DNA of 64,000 bases from Vigna angularis. Its lineage: Eukaryota; Streptophyta; Magnoliopsida; Fabales; Fabaceae. The notes below the pieces were generated by a model that was given only the letters and a program-made list of their open reading frames with translations, ran no database searches and was not told the DNA's origin. The translations under genes were made by a program, and so were the position numbers. Of the stretch, positions 22,801-35,601 are shown one piece after another; the stretch's first letter is position 1, and each line of letters opens with the position of its first letter. The DNA lies in NCBI RefSeq assembly GCF_016808095.1, contig NC_068975.1:27393501-27457500 (forward strand), given 5' to 3'.

Positions 22801-25800
22801 AATGTATATACCTTGGCGTGAGGGGGGTGTGTTGGAAGTCTCACATTGACTAGAGATAAGGCCAATTCATAGTTTATAAGTGGGTGCAAACCTCATCCTA
22901 CAAGCCGGTTTTGTGGGGTTGAGTTAGGCTTAAAGTCCATTTCTAACAGTTGATAAATGTATATACCTCCCATGCTCGAAATGTATATACCTTGGCGTGA
23001 GGGGGGTGTGTTGGAAGTCTCACATTGACTAGAGATAAGGCCAATTCATAGTTTATAAGTGGGTGCAAACCTCATTCTACAAGCCGGTTTTGTGGGGTTG
23101 AGTTAGGCTTAAAGTCCATTTCTAACAGTTGATAACATATACGGCTTTATGATGCACTGCTTTTAACCTATTAGGGGATCCTCTACCCCTTCATGGTTTT
23201 TATCTGAGAGAATAAAAGGGTGAACTAGTCCAACATCTAGAAATCGAAATAAAATGTACATGCAATGGAGCTGATAGATGATTATTTGTTATCATTTGGT
23301 GTTCAGGAAATCCTTGGGTTCTTTCTAAAGTTAAAACATCTAATACAAAACTAAACGTCGTTGAATTGGGAGGGTACATGGATGTTTAAATGATAGCTGA
23401 ACGCAACATTAAACTAATACCTACTTTATTGAGTAGAATAGTTTCTGATAAATTTCTGCTTTTTGGGTGTTATTTAGTTCTCTGGTAAATTATCAGGTTC
23501 AGATTATGTTTGCCCCTGGCATGTGGACCTAAGAGTGAAGATTGGTCCTTTTAAAGCTTCCAAACTCATTTTTTGTACTATTTAGGTGTCACAACTTGAT
23601 TTTATTTGCTCATTATTGTACCTTAAGTATACCAATTTGAAGGTCATTTTCACCAATTTTTAGAAAGTATCCTAAAAGTTTTTTGTTTCTTGGACTAGAG
23701 AAATACATTAGAAGGTAGTAAATTCTGAAAGATTTTGACTCTAACTTCTGAGACAGTTTACTGATAGAATCCTTTGCATATACCTTATTGCATCCTTCAG
23801 TGTAATTGACTTGGGTGATGATGCTTGCAGCGACTGTTGCAACATTGACAGATCTTGGTTTCTTATGGTTTAGAGAATTCTATTTAGAGTCTTCACGAGT
23901 CATTCAGGTAATACTCATCACGAAATTTTTTGAGTTTCAAATCTATCAAGTTCACAGCAATCATTTATGATAAGATCAGCTACTAATTTCATAGCTCCTT
24001 GCAAAATATTGATTGCCTCAAGCATTCACTCATCTATTTGTACTTGTAATTGAATAAAAAAAATTCAAATAATGGAAGGCTAGTAACTTTGAATTTGAAT
24101 TGTTATATAGTAGGATGATGGTTTATCTGTTAGTTTTTCCAAATTTTTCTTCTAATATTGGGTTTTTCTTTGTCCTGAACCTTTGAAAGTTAACATCTTG
24201 TCTCCAATTCTGCATACTTTTATTTAGTTATCCCCTACTTGCCACCAAATCCTGGTTCTGTTAGTTACGTAGACTACTCATAGGGATAGAGACTGAAATA
24301 ACAATCAAAAGAAGGCTGAAGATTTCGTAGAAACATGTTTTATTAAGAAAGAAAAGTTATATGTTGTGTGAATCTGATATTTCTTTATTCTTGCTGGTAG
24401 CCTATTCTGAACTTCAACATTACTCTATTTTCAAGTAGTCATTCCTGTGTAACGGGTCTTCAATGTTGTTTTTCAAACTTTGAAAATTTCAAATTCTACC
24501 AAACTTGTGATCTTTTTTATTATTCCTTTCTTTATATGCTTGTTTGTTCCAGCTCCCCTTCTTTTACTAAACTTACTTTGTTATTTAATGTAGTTTCCAA
24601 TTGAATGCTCTCTTCCCTGGATGTTGGTGGATTGTGTACTTGAGTCACCAAATTCTGGTCTTCTCGAGAGTGTTCTGATGCCTTTTGACATCTATAATGA
24701 TTCAGCTCAGCAAGCCTTGGTGTTGCTGAAGCAACGTTATCTATACGATGAAATTGAGGCTGAGGTATTAGAAATTTCTAACTTGGAAGGCTAATGCTAG
24801 TTGATTATATGGTGAATTTCCTGAAACAATATAATATCTGATACAATGATTAGGTGCATATGGTGAAGTACACCAAATTTATGGGAGTACTTTTGGAAGG
24901 GAGGATTCAGGATCCTCAATAAACTTGCAATTTTTTGTATCTTTGTTTTATGTTTAAGAGTTGTTTTTGATGTTATGCTTCATGACTTATGTTAACATCA
25001 GTTTATACTATTAGCAGATACAGTATTAGGTTGTTAGTAAGATCAGATTTTTGCTTCTGTTTACAAGTTTCCTGTCATATACTTTCTCCAACAATCAATT
25101 GTTTTCTGTTTACCTTTTTTCATAGGTGGATCATTGTTTTGATATATTTGTTACAAAATTGTGTGAAATCATTTTCACATATTACAAAAGTTGGGCAGCA
25201 AGGTATGCTTATTTTTCTCTGGGTCAGGCACATTTTATTTTCATTATTCCATGGACTAACCTTTTTTTGTACTGATGGATACCTAAATCGTGCAGTGAAT
25301 TACTTGATCCTTCATTCCTCTTTGCTTCAGACAATGCAGAAAAGTATGCTGTGCAACCCATAAGGCTCAATATGCTGCTTAAAATGACTAGAGTGAAGGT
25401 TAATGGATTACATTATCATCATGTTTATTTTACATAATTTTGATTTGGAGCTTTAAAGTGTAGGCTAGGTGCATACTGCCTGCTTAACAATTTTGGGATA
25501 TTAAAATAGCCCAAGGTGGGGCATGTGTGGGAGGATTGTAAAAATATGTGTGCATGGTGTTAGATCACCTGCCTCCCAGCAGAATCTGGAAACACTTGAC
25601 TGAAGCCCTACATTAAGTGAAAAAAGATTAACTGTTTTATTACTTATTTTTTTAATAGCGACTTTGGAATGATGTGACTTTCTATAACTTGAGAATGTAT
25701 ACATAATAGATAACGTTGTGTACTATTATAGGCAGGAATAAGTTGTTAGCCTATTTTTCCCCTGGGATTTGGTTTCATACTGATTATCAGTCAGGTTCAG

Positions 25801-27287
25801 AAAAGGCTTCCCATGAGGTAACAGAGTTTGTTTATCAGAAAGTCCTGGTTTGAAATCTTGGAAAAACAGGTGCTGGGAGTGTTTCTGCTTTAATTGTTCA
25901 ACCTAACTCCACATTGATTAGTTAGGTTCCAAAGTGGCTTTTGGATGCCAATTGGCTAACGTAATGTTTGGTCTAACTTTTTGGGACTTCTCTCTTTGAA
26001 ATGAGAAGCTAGGCCAAATACAATTCTAGAAAAACTATTAAGTTTAAAAGTAGGTTCTTTCTAATGAACTAATGAAGAAAATAATAATGAAGACTAAGAT
26101 AGATGCTTACATGATTTATAATTTTCTTTTTATTTTCATGGTGTATTCCTTGTTCAGTTTATATGGTCTCCCTCTCTCTCTCTCTCACACACATACGTTC
26201 TGCTGGATGTCATAATTCCAATTTCTCTCATGTGATTAAATATACTATGTACAGCTTCTTGGAAGGATGATTAATTTGCGTAGTTTGATCACTGAACGGA
26301 TTAACAAGGCTTTCCGTGAAAATATTGAGTTTTTGTTTGATCGATTTGAATGCCAGGATCTTTGTGCCATAGTGGTTAGTGATTTTACCTCTGCTACTTC
26401 CCATTGCCTACAATTATGAACTATTTTTCTTTTCTCAATGTTCATTGACTAAAGCAATACTTTAACTACTTTATTTAAGGAATTAGAGAAGTTGTTGGAT
26501 GTCTTAAAGCATTCCCATGAACTACTGTCTAGAGATCTTTCTATTGACTCTTTCAGTCTCATGTTGAATGAGATGCAAGAGAACATCTCCCTTGTATCAT
26601 TTTCTAGTCGACTGGCCTCACAGGTTCGTCTTTTGAGCTCTAAAGATGTACTTTAACTTGAAGTCTCCCTTTCTTCTCTGCACCACTTTGTTAATTAATT
26701 TCCTGTTATCTTTTAATATTGAACCTTCGAATTGACGACTGAAATCACTGTTTTAGTGGTAATTAATAATGTCATGACTTGCTCCGTTTTCAATTTAATT
26801 TGATCTATTTCTTTATCCATGCTAGATTTGGTCAGAGTTGCAAACCGATTTTTTGCCAAATTTCATTCTCTGCAATACTACTCAACGTTTTATCAGATCA
26901 TCAAGAACTGTTCCTGTTCAAAAGCCATCTGTACCCTCTGCTAAGCCTAGCTTCTATTGTGGTACTCAAGTAAGCATTCCTCGGACTGCCTTTAATGGTA
27001 CAACCATTTTAAGTCAGTATCAATATTTTTATGGCTTAAATAATCATCACTTCGTGAATAAACCTCTTAAATACCAACAGTTCAAAGTCTCACTTATGTC
27101 AGATGTTTACATTGGTAAAATAATGTGATTTACTTTCTCTGACTAAAATTTTCATCTCATTTTCCATTTTGGGAAGTTCGAAAAGTTATTTCAGCATGGT
27201 TTAGTCCTTAGAAAAATCTAATGCAAATTTCTTGGAGTTTAGATCACTTTTCTCAGCTTTTGTTCTGTTTTTCCATATTTTTTCTGT

Positions 27288-27354
<67 letters not shown>

Positions 27355-30300
27355 TTACTTGTTCAGTGTTGTTATAACGGGGGAGAGGGAGATGAACTAT
27401 TGTGTTTGTGTGCGCTTTCTACAAGTTTCCTATGTTCACATATGTATAGACTTAGGTATTTATGTTTCTCATTCTCTCACACTGTGATAGGATTTGAATT
27501 CTGCCCATCAAAGTTTTGCACGATTACATAGTGGATTCTTTGGAATACCGCACATGTTTTCTATTGTTCGACTTTTGGGATCCCGATCATTACCTTGGCT
27601 TATTAGAGCTCTTCTTGATCACATATCAAACAAGGTACACCGTTCTTTATTATTGCTAAATTCTGAATAATTATAATTGCACACTTTTTTTTTTCCTAGA
27701 AACCTTGTAAACATAATAAAATATAATTTTATATATACATTAAGTTTGATAATAAACTAAACAATAGAAACTTGTGTAAACTAATTGAAATATTTCTTGC
27801 TTCTTACACCTTGTCACTGATGAAGTTTTTTTCAGTTTTCTACAAAAAATCCTTCATGTATATACATTTAGTATCCATATTCAGGACACCTGTTTCCTAT
27901 TTCAATAGTAGGTTATGTTCCGATATCAATTCTGCTAACATTTTATTATTGAAGTTAGTTACTGCATCATGGTTTTGTCTTTAAAAGATGTCTTAATGAG
28001 TTAAAAAAAGGTGTATATAAATAGCTCTTGGCTTTGACTGCTAAACAATATGAACCTTTTGGACATACTAGAACGTAAGCCCCTTAATCAAGGACTAAGG
28101 AGAAGGCTCGTTTTCTTTTGGACCTCTTCTTCATTCTCATGAACGACACTAATATTTTGGCCTTAAGTTTGTTAAGATAACATTATTAAGGTTAAAGACA
28201 CAATCCAAAATATTGTCTGCTTTGGAGGAGTTTAGTGACTCTCATAGTTTTGTCATTTGAAGGTGTTACGGTGGGTCAAGAGAGAAAGGTGTATGTAAAG
28301 AGTCTTAGTTTTGACTCGTAAGCTGTGTGGACTTTGAGCTTATCAAAACAGATTATAAAGTGCAAAGTTGTCCTACGGAAAATGATCAACTAACTCTTTA
28401 TAATCATGTAAAAAGGATTTGAGCAATGAATACATAGTGCAAGGCTTTGTATAATAAGTTTTACCATAATACTGTGCACACTATTTTGCTAAGGATAGGG
28501 GGAATGAATGATGAAATGTTACAATCTGTAGTTTTTCAAGTATATAGATTACACATTGACATTCACGAAAATTTCTACCTTAATATAACTATTTTAAGCA
28601 ACTGATTGTTGTTTATAGACACATGCATATTGTATTCTTTTAGTTTGGATTTGTCTATTATAAAATTTGGATGTGGCTCACTAACACCGAAAATGCATGC
28701 TGTTTCCAGATTACTTTGCTTGAACCAATGATTACAGGATTACAAGAATCTTTGCCAAAATCAATTGGGCTTCTTCCTTTCGACGGAGGTGTGACAGGTA
28801 AATGGTGACATTTTTTCATTCACTTTGTTTTTATTGAAAAAAAGGGTTTATTCTGCAATTTACTTACATGCGAATGCTTAAAATGTATTCTTCTTTCAAC
28901 ATCTTGACAGTAAATTAGGCATACTGATTCAATGTATAGAAAATTGTTTGAGTATATAAAATTCTGAACAGCGAATCATTGATAAAATAGTGGTGAGTTT
29001 TATAGTGTAAATCATATTGGTAATTTTATATGCTTGGATATGCATGCAACGTACCATATTCCAAATTCATGGTAAATATGCCCCAATTACAGTGTGTAAC
29101 CAAAAATATTTTTAGATAAATATTAATTATTAGCTCTTAGTTGTTGGTAGCGCCTATATCTTTGCCTTTTCTTTTTAGTATAGTAATACTGGATACAGTT
29201 TCTATGTCATGGAGTTGAGGTCATTGGCATAATTCTTTCTCTCTTCTTTTGTTTTTCTTATATTAAAGGAAGAAACCTTGGAAGACTAATGCATTTTTCA
29301 AAATCTCAAAAGCACTTAAAGGTTTAGCTAGAAATATATAGGCACAGTTATATTTCATGGACTTTACAAATAATTCTCAAACAAATTAACTGTAAAGGAA
29401 TACAGTACATACATACATGATCGTATCTGGAAATTGACTTAGATTATTTCTACACAGGTTGTGTGAGACTTGTTAAGGAACATCTTAACTGGGAGACGAA
29501 ATCGGAACTGAAAGCTGAGGTTCTTCATGGCTTAAAAGAGATTGGAAGTGTATTATATTGGATGGGGCTTCTAGATATTGTGTTGGTCAGTAATGCAGTT
29601 TAATTTCCAATTTATATATTTAATTTCCAATTTATATATTGGAATTTACATCGACAAAAACATAAAACTTAATAAATCTGCTTTATATTTCAAGATAGTT
29701 TTAGAATTTATATTATGTTTTTTCTAACACTACCTAAAAAGAAGAGGATGGGACAAAAACAATTATTTTAGCCAATTGTACATGTAGTCAAGAACCTCTC
29801 TATATTGAAACTTGAAGGCCATGAAAAGCTTGGTAAATACAATGAACAAAAAGGAAATGTTTTGCAGATGACTTGCCTGAAGTCCTTATTTGGTCATAAA
29901 CTTTAAATAGATGAAGAGGGAAAATTTATTTAGGTAGAACTAGAAAAATTTGGGCTTTCGCTTTGAAGGCACAAAAATGGAAAGGAAGGAGCTAAGAATG
30001 TATGAGTGGAAGTTAGGTGCTTGTGGGTAGGTTAACTGGTCTAGTCCCATTCTAATATTTTGGACTTGAACCAGGCTGGTCTATACTTAGACAAGACAAA
30101 GTAAGAGGTGTTTAGGGAGTTTGAAATCTCATAAAGGCATTTTAAGAATCTGAACCCCTGAACTAGAGATCTAATTTCAGTTAAAGTATAATAATTTATC
30201 TATCATCATCTAACTCCCGAAGTAATTTACAAGGATGCATAGTGCTGAAGAATAAATTTTGCAAAATTGGTAGTATTACATGGGAAAGAAGGAGGAATAA

Positions 30301-33300
30301 TCATATAACTCCTTTAATTGTAATCTTGATGTTTTCATGTATGCTGCTTTAATTTGTGAGTTATAGTGATAAATATATTGCATTCTTGATAGAGAGAAAA
30401 GGATTCTATGGATTTCATGCAAACTGCTCCTTGGCTGGGCTTGCTTCCTGGAGGAGATGGTCCATTAGTGACTTCCCAAGATGGTGAACACAGCCCTGTT
30501 GTTAGTCTCTTTAAATCAACAGCTTCTGCAATGGTTTCATACCCTGGTTGCCCATCGCCTTCCTCTTTCCATATTATGGCAAAACAAGCAGAAGCTGCAG
30601 GTGTGCTGTTGGAATGCTTTTAATTTGTTTGCTGTTACCTTGGCATGCTTTCTTGTATAAATAAAGGCACTAATGCTTGATTTTAAAAAATTAGTTGAGA
30701 AACTTAGATTTTAACTGCAGGAAATATAATGCCCATAAGGTATTTCAAATGAAGGAAATAAAATGTATAACTCAAATTCGTTTAGTATCATCATGATGCA
30801 ATAGGCATGATTGTCATTGTCTGGACATCTTCGAGAAATGATGGTGAAAACTTAACACAATGTCTTTATGTCAAAAGAGATATCCAACAACAATAATCTT
30901 ACTATGTGAGGTTGACTATATATGACTTTGAACTCGGTCCAAAAAAACAATATTGCTCAAACAAATTTTATACTAGTTCAATTACCATCATTGTGATCTA
31001 CATATTGTCCACTAAAATCAAAGTTCATACAACCAAAACATATCTCACTTTAGTTGTTCTCAGGATCCCACAACTCAAATGCCTTCAGCCAAGAGATACT
31101 CCGTTCTTAATATGTTGGATGGCTTCCTTTTCAAACTTCACAAAATAGAGAAAAATACAGTGTTGTAGTGGCACACTACTCCCTTGGTGCATGAATCTGC
31201 CAATGAAACCTCTAAAATCTCAATATGATGGTTGAATGTATTTGGCTCAAAATTGTGGCAGCATAGTGGTACTTTTTCCAAGTTCAAAAACCATGGCTCA
31301 AGTATTCAGTAATTACCCCTTCATATAAAATTTCAAATGGGCTACACAAATGACAAATACACAAAGAGTGATAAATTCCTGCACTGGTAATAAATTTCTC
31401 TCACTTGTAACTGGCCCTATTAACCGTTTAATTGATTACTGCACCCCAACCATGAATCGAGTTATTTCACAAAATATTCAATTACTTTGTGTGGATACTC
31501 TTGGGTAATTGATTATTGTACTTTGATGGTAATTGATCAATTTTTCAGTGGCAGTTATGAAAAATCTTTTTTGAGCCAAACCCAACCTTTACTATTTAGT
31601 GAGATTTAACATTATTACTAATCACTCAAACCGTAAAAGCAAAACCACTCAACACCAACAAAATTAAAAATAAAAAGAAAAAACCATTTAACTAATCTAA
31701 AAGTGGAATCATCAAAATCATTTTGAGAGGCATGTAATCCTAAGTGCCTTTTGAGAGGTGCAGCATCTGCATTTACTGCCACCGCTTTTTTCTTTCAATT
31801 CTTATCCACAATAATACCCACTACATCAAGCATTATGCCTGATTTTAAGCAACTAACAGCATAAAATTTTATTGAGAGAAGATTGTTAGGATAGACTTGG
31901 ATGGCCAAAAACATCTTGTCACATCTCACATTATCCTCTAGGATAAGTTTTCCTGTTTCCTCATCTATCTCTTAGGATTAGTTACCATATTTCCTTATAT
32001 TATCATGATTTCTTTTATCTATGTAGATAGGAGTATGATTAGTGTACAAAAGGGTTAGTGCTGTAAGATTTATGAACACATGAATGCGTTATAGTCCATC
32101 TCAATAATATCAATTAAACTTCATTTCTTTTTCTCCCTCTATACCAAAAACCAATTTTTTTTTCTGACAAATACATTATTATACCGTTGTATTTATTCTA
32201 AATTCTTTTTCAATAAAACTTTCTGACTTTTGATTGCTTAAAATTAACTCTGGGGGTTTTATTTAGCAAAATCCTTTTATTATCTATTTCTAGTAGAAAC
32301 GTTCATGTTTTGCTTGCGTTCATTTACTTTGTGATGTAATTTTAGGAGAAGAAAAACACATTTCTTATTATACATTAATAAAATTACGAGTGATATATAG
32401 GCAGAGCTGGCCAGTATTCGTAACTACCCTGATTATAGAACAAATACGAGGATAAAATAGGGAAAGGGAGAATGAGATCAATCAGATTTAAAGAATCTAG
32501 TCTTGATCATAACTATCTAAATCTTCTAGAATGAATTTGAAATAAAAGTACATACATGATCCTTTATTAGTGGCTCAAACCTTGTTTTTTTTTTATTGCA
32601 GATCTTTTATACAAGGCTAACTTGAATTCTGGAAGTGTGCTGGAGTATGCACTTGCCTTCACTAGTGCTGCGTTGGATAAATATTGTAGCAAATGGAGTG
32701 CTGCACCCAAAACAGGCTTCATTGACATTACAATTTCCAAAGACTTCTACCGAATATACAGTGGTCTCCAAATTGTAAGGAGCAACCTTGCACACTCCTC
32801 TTTTACTCGTCGCACTGCTTAATAACTTGCTAGTCCTTTGTATCTCTATACACCTTTTAGCTCTATGTTTTGGTTGCTTAAGTTGGCCCCGCGGTTGATG
32901 GAAACTGCCTGAACATAGAAACATTATAGGTTAAAGGTTAAATGGCTAAAACTTAGTTTGAACCACTTTGTAACATCTTGTTCAATACATTAATAAATTT
33001 CCTACTGTGTATATATAATTAATGGGTGCTTTTGCTTGAGCTACGTAGGGATACTTGGAAGAGTCTGCTCAAGTGTCATCAAATAGTCATGACAGGCTGG
33101 GAGATTCAATTGCCTGGGGGGGCTGCACTATTATTTATTTGCTTGGGCAGCAGCTGCATTTTGAGCTCTTTGACTTTTCGTATCAGATCCTCAATATCGC
33201 AGAAGTGGAGGCTGTATCTGTTATGCAAACACATAAGAACTCACAATTTTCTGTCCAGGTTTATTTTACTTCTTCAAATCATCCAAAAGAAAACTTTCTA

Positions 33301-33866
33301 GGTTTACATCATCATTGTCCATTAATAAAAAATTACTGCTTTCATTATTGTCTACATGCAAACATTATATAAATGTTTATTATTTATTCTTCTGTACTGC
33401 ATTTCTAGAAAATAATATGTTTTTTCAACTCAGAAATACTGTGATAAAGATTAAATCAACCTCAGTCGTACCATGTTAAGACAAATCAAATTTAATTTAT
33501 ATGGATGTCGTATCAGATGTTTTAACAATATCCAAATGGTGCACAGTAATGAAGAAGCTGCAACCTGGTTGTGCAATTTAAATTCCACGTCCTGGCAGCA
33601 TAAGGGGCGATGGTTTTCTTTATGTGTGTCTTTGTCTGCTGCTTAAATAGCATTTATTTTTCTTTTGACAGGGATGGGAAGCCTTATTGGAAGCAATGAA
33701 AAAAGCTAGGAGATTAAATAACCATGTATTCTCTATGCTTAAAGCACGTTGTCCCTTAGAAGAAAAGACAGCTTGTGCTATTAAGCAAAGTGGTGCTCCA
33801 ATACATCGTATAAAATTTGACAACACAGTTTCAGCATTTGAAACACTGCCACAGAAAGGTTCTTAG
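13865..33866 (+). CDS. PIR: PIR/SRA1 (CYFIP homologue), WAVE/SCAR complex subunit, 1277 aa, 30 coding exons
   Basis: PIR is the ROP/RAC-GTP-binding subunit of the SCAR/WAVE complex, which activates ARP2/3 actin nucleation. It controls trichome and pavement-cell shape, and in Lotus its orthologue is needed for rhizobial infection threads. Exons: 13865-13918, 14383-14455, 14589-14653, 14762-14839, 15243-15362, 15471-15541, 15628-15720, 16527-16596, 16738-16802, 17382-17577, 17729-17880, 18387-18480, 18609-18800, 19802-20013, 21427-21574, 22182-22350, 23831-23907, 24594-24764, 25126-25202, 25296-25398, 26255-26374, 26480-26623, 26826-26969, 27491-27634, 28710-28797, 29458-29585, 30393-30600, 32602-32774, 33049-33258, 33672-33866. 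They sum to 3834 bases with frame intact. The product tracks plant PIR end to end (MAVPVEEAIAALSTFSLE to AFETLPQKGS): DUF1394 region about 60-300, then the FragX_IP/CYFIP domain to near the end. An in-frame ATG at 13862 precedes the chosen start. Introns 9 and 11 look U12-type. Confidence 0.96.
16803..17381 (+). other. PIR: PIR intron 9, U12-type (GT-AG)
   Basis: The donor is GTATCCTGT, matching the minor-spliceosome consensus over its first seven bases. TCCTTTAC, close to the U12 branch-point consensus, lies about 10-12 bases before the acceptor, and there is no ordinary polypyrimidine tract. The splice joins AA to T to give an asparagine codon in frame. Confidence 0.8.
17881..18386 (+). other. 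PIR: PIR intron 11, U12-type AT-AC
   Basis: Protein continuity (EAQ-EYQRHY) allows the exons to join only between ...CAAGA and ATATCAG. The intron then begins ATATCCTCC and ends GATACAC, so its termini are AT and AC. ACTTGAC, matching the 3' half of the U12 branch consensus, lies with its A about 10 bases before the end. No GT-AG alternative keeps the conserved residues. Confidence 0.85.
19433..19735. repeat. Small repeat in PIR intron 13 with internal duplication
   Basis: Two related blocks (19433-19520 and 19573-19662) share AGTGACATYGTTAGG, a TCATYCGAG motif and YTGCTTTGGARCAT. A related sequence is at 28170-28270 in intron 24, so this is a dispersed, probably TRIM-like or other non-autonomous, family. 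Confidence 0.5.
22536..22948 (+). mobile_element. TRIM retroelement (119-bp LTRs) in PIR intron 16
   Basis: Two LTRs of 119 bp (22536-22654 and 22830-22948) begin TGTTGGAAGTC and end TTCTAACA. Directly after the left LTR is TGGTATTAGAGTCATAG, resembling the primer-binding site for initiator methionine tRNA. Directly before the right LTR is the polypurine run GAGGGGGG. The internal region is only about 175 bases with no coding capacity. I cannot find a clear 5-bp target duplication. Confidence 0.85.
22949..23133 (+). repeat. 179-bp tandem duplication adding a third TRIM LTR
   Basis: A third 119-bp LTR lies at 23009-23127, preceded by the last part of the TRIM internal region and the polypurine tract. 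The spacing from the second LTR is exactly 179 bp. GTTGATAA follows both the second and third LTRs, so the duplicated unit includes flanking DNA and arose after insertion. Confidence 0.8.
27294..27356. repeat. (TA)n then poly-T in PIR intron 23
   Basis: A TA dinucleotide run of about 50 bases followed by a T run. It yields meaningless tyrosine-isoleucine ORFs. Confidence 0.95.
28075..28335. repeat. Decayed repeat in PIR intron 24, related to the intron 13 repeat
   Basis: It shares ATTGTCTGCTTTGGAG and a following CATRGTTTTGTC block with the repeat at 19433-19735. The ends are unclear. Confidence 0.4.
31884..32150 (+). mobile_element. Probable copia-type LTR fragment in PIR intron 27
   Basis: It begins TGTTAGGATAGACTTGG and has a TTAGGATTAG..TATGTAGATAGG stretch typical of short Ty1/copia LTRs. 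There is no coding region and no matched second LTR. Sequence before it (30890-31880) also looks like inserted DNA, but I cannot name it. Confidence 0.4.
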
Positions 33867-34720
33867 ACTAGTAGTCGAGTTGTAGGCTTCCTGCAACTTC
33901 TGTGCCCTTTTTCCTGTACGTTGTACATGTATCTCTTGTGTTGTATGTAAATGTTCATGAGATGAGTTTCTATGCAGAGGTGGCAACATTTTTTATAAGC
34001 TGTAATGGAACTCAGTCAGTTCCCAGTTACAACTATTGTTTGATATTAGTTATAAGCTTGTTGTATAAACTCGTTACTCGCTACCTCTAAAGAGTAATTC
34101 AATTGGAGATTGCTTTTGCTTTTTTCTCCAAACTCTTTCTTTTACTTCCAATTCTTAGTTTATCTGACACCTTTCGTGGTAGCAAAGTTAGCTCTCAAGA
34201 AATGGTAATACAATTAATTCACTCTTCAAACCATCTCTAGTTCAATTTCATTCAAGTTTAATGAAGGTAACCTTCCTTCGAAGCAACACGTGTGAATAAT
34301 GGTCAGGGTAGGTTGCATCAGCATCAAATAATTTTTTTTTTCATTGTTAGAAATGAGAAATATAAAACTACATTTTTAGATTTTATTTAAATAGTCAATT
34401 GAAAAAGAAAATACTTCTTTAGTAGTCATTTGATAACTAATTCATATACATACACATGTATGTAAATATCATATGAAAACCCCTTTTACTTTTAAAAATG
34501 AAAATTGTTAATATATGGTAGGAGACCCTATTTGACCTGTCAATATTAAAAGAAAACAAGTCATGTATAGATGATCGATAATGTTTTAATTAGTTTTTAT
34601 CTTAATCATCCTTCTTAAGTACAAATTTGAGGTTTATTTGTTCACAATCTCATTTCACATTTGACAAATTTTCAATATTAGGGAATCATCTGTTTGGCTT
34701 TGTTATACTATTTTATACGT
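33867..34720. other. PIR 3' flank, intergenic
   Basis: It holds the 3' UTR of PIR and AT-rich spacer. I see no gene or element. Confidence 0.6.
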
Positions 34721-34908
34721 TCTATATTATAAAGTAAAATCTTTTAAGGAAAAAGAATAAAATAATTTTTAAAATAAATCCAATATTTATGTTTTTATTT
34801 TAGTGTGAATAGTTTAGGAACTAAAAATTAGAACATAAAATATTGGATTTATTTTAAAAATTATTTTATTCTTTTTCCTTAAAAGATTTTACTTTATAAT
34901 ATATGATG
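34721..34908. repeat. Foldback element: near-perfect inverted repeat with about 75-bp arms
   Basis: The left arm (about 34722-34795) and the right arm (about 34831-34906) are reverse complements with only a few differences, separated by about 35 bases. The paired arms include AAGTAAAATCTTTTAAGG and its complement. It could be a foldback MITE; its transcript would form a long hairpin. No clear target duplication was found. Confidence 0.85.
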
Positions 34909-35263
34909 TATTTAATTCATACAGATTAATAAAAGGTTTTGATTAAAAGGAAAATGCTTATAATACTTGACAGATAAGTAATCATATTTAAGACACTAAC
35001 ATTATGGTAAGATGTTAAATATGAGAATCCCTTGTAGTAGACAGAAATCATTTAATAGTGATTTTGTCATTTTATATCATTTGACTAAGTTCTTTTATTA
35101 CAAGGAATCAGTTTCCGATCCTGCATTCCTTAAAAACCTGTTGTTTGTTGAGCTAATTAATGTAGGAAGAAGCAAATAAAAGGGACATTTATAATTATTA
35201 CATTCCCGTGTGCACCTTAGACTTCAATTTAATTCACGCGCACATTACTCTCCAGCCTTTTAT

Positions 35264-35282
35264 ATGGGCTGGGCCGGGCCCA
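35264..35282 (+). promoter_or_regulatory. Site II-type (TGGGCC/T) cluster upstream of PUB9
   Basis: ATGGGCTGGGCCGGGCCCA contains overlapping TGGGCY motifs on both strands, about 320 bases before the PUB9 start codon. Such elements are bound by TCP factors and are common in promoters active in dividing cells. Confidence 0.55.
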
Positions 35283-35601
35283 GTGGGTGGGTGACGTGCC
35301 GTTATAACTAGCTTATTTTATTTATTTATTTATTTATTAATTAGAGCTATCTATCTCACCCTACCACGCTACACGGTGTCTGCACTCTGAACACACGCAC
35401 TCGCATAGAGAGATAAAGAGAGTTAAATTGTGTGTTGCGTTGTGAAGCATGATATGACAGAGACACATTGCTTACTGTTTATAATTTCGTTAACTGTCAT
35501 CATTTTCATACAATAGAGAAGAGAAGAGAGAATTTTCATTTGTTTGAATTAGGAAGAAAGAAAACAAGGGGAATGAATTTTGGGAGTTAGCAGGAATAGT
35601 A

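Noticed and set aside
25800..25960. Possible tRNA-derived SINE in PIR intron 20
   Set aside because: GGTTTGAAATC resembles a B box, but I could not find a convincing A box, a tail or target duplications.
27221..27531. ORFs rich in Tyr-Ile
   Set aside because: They are translations of the TA microsatellite in intron 23.
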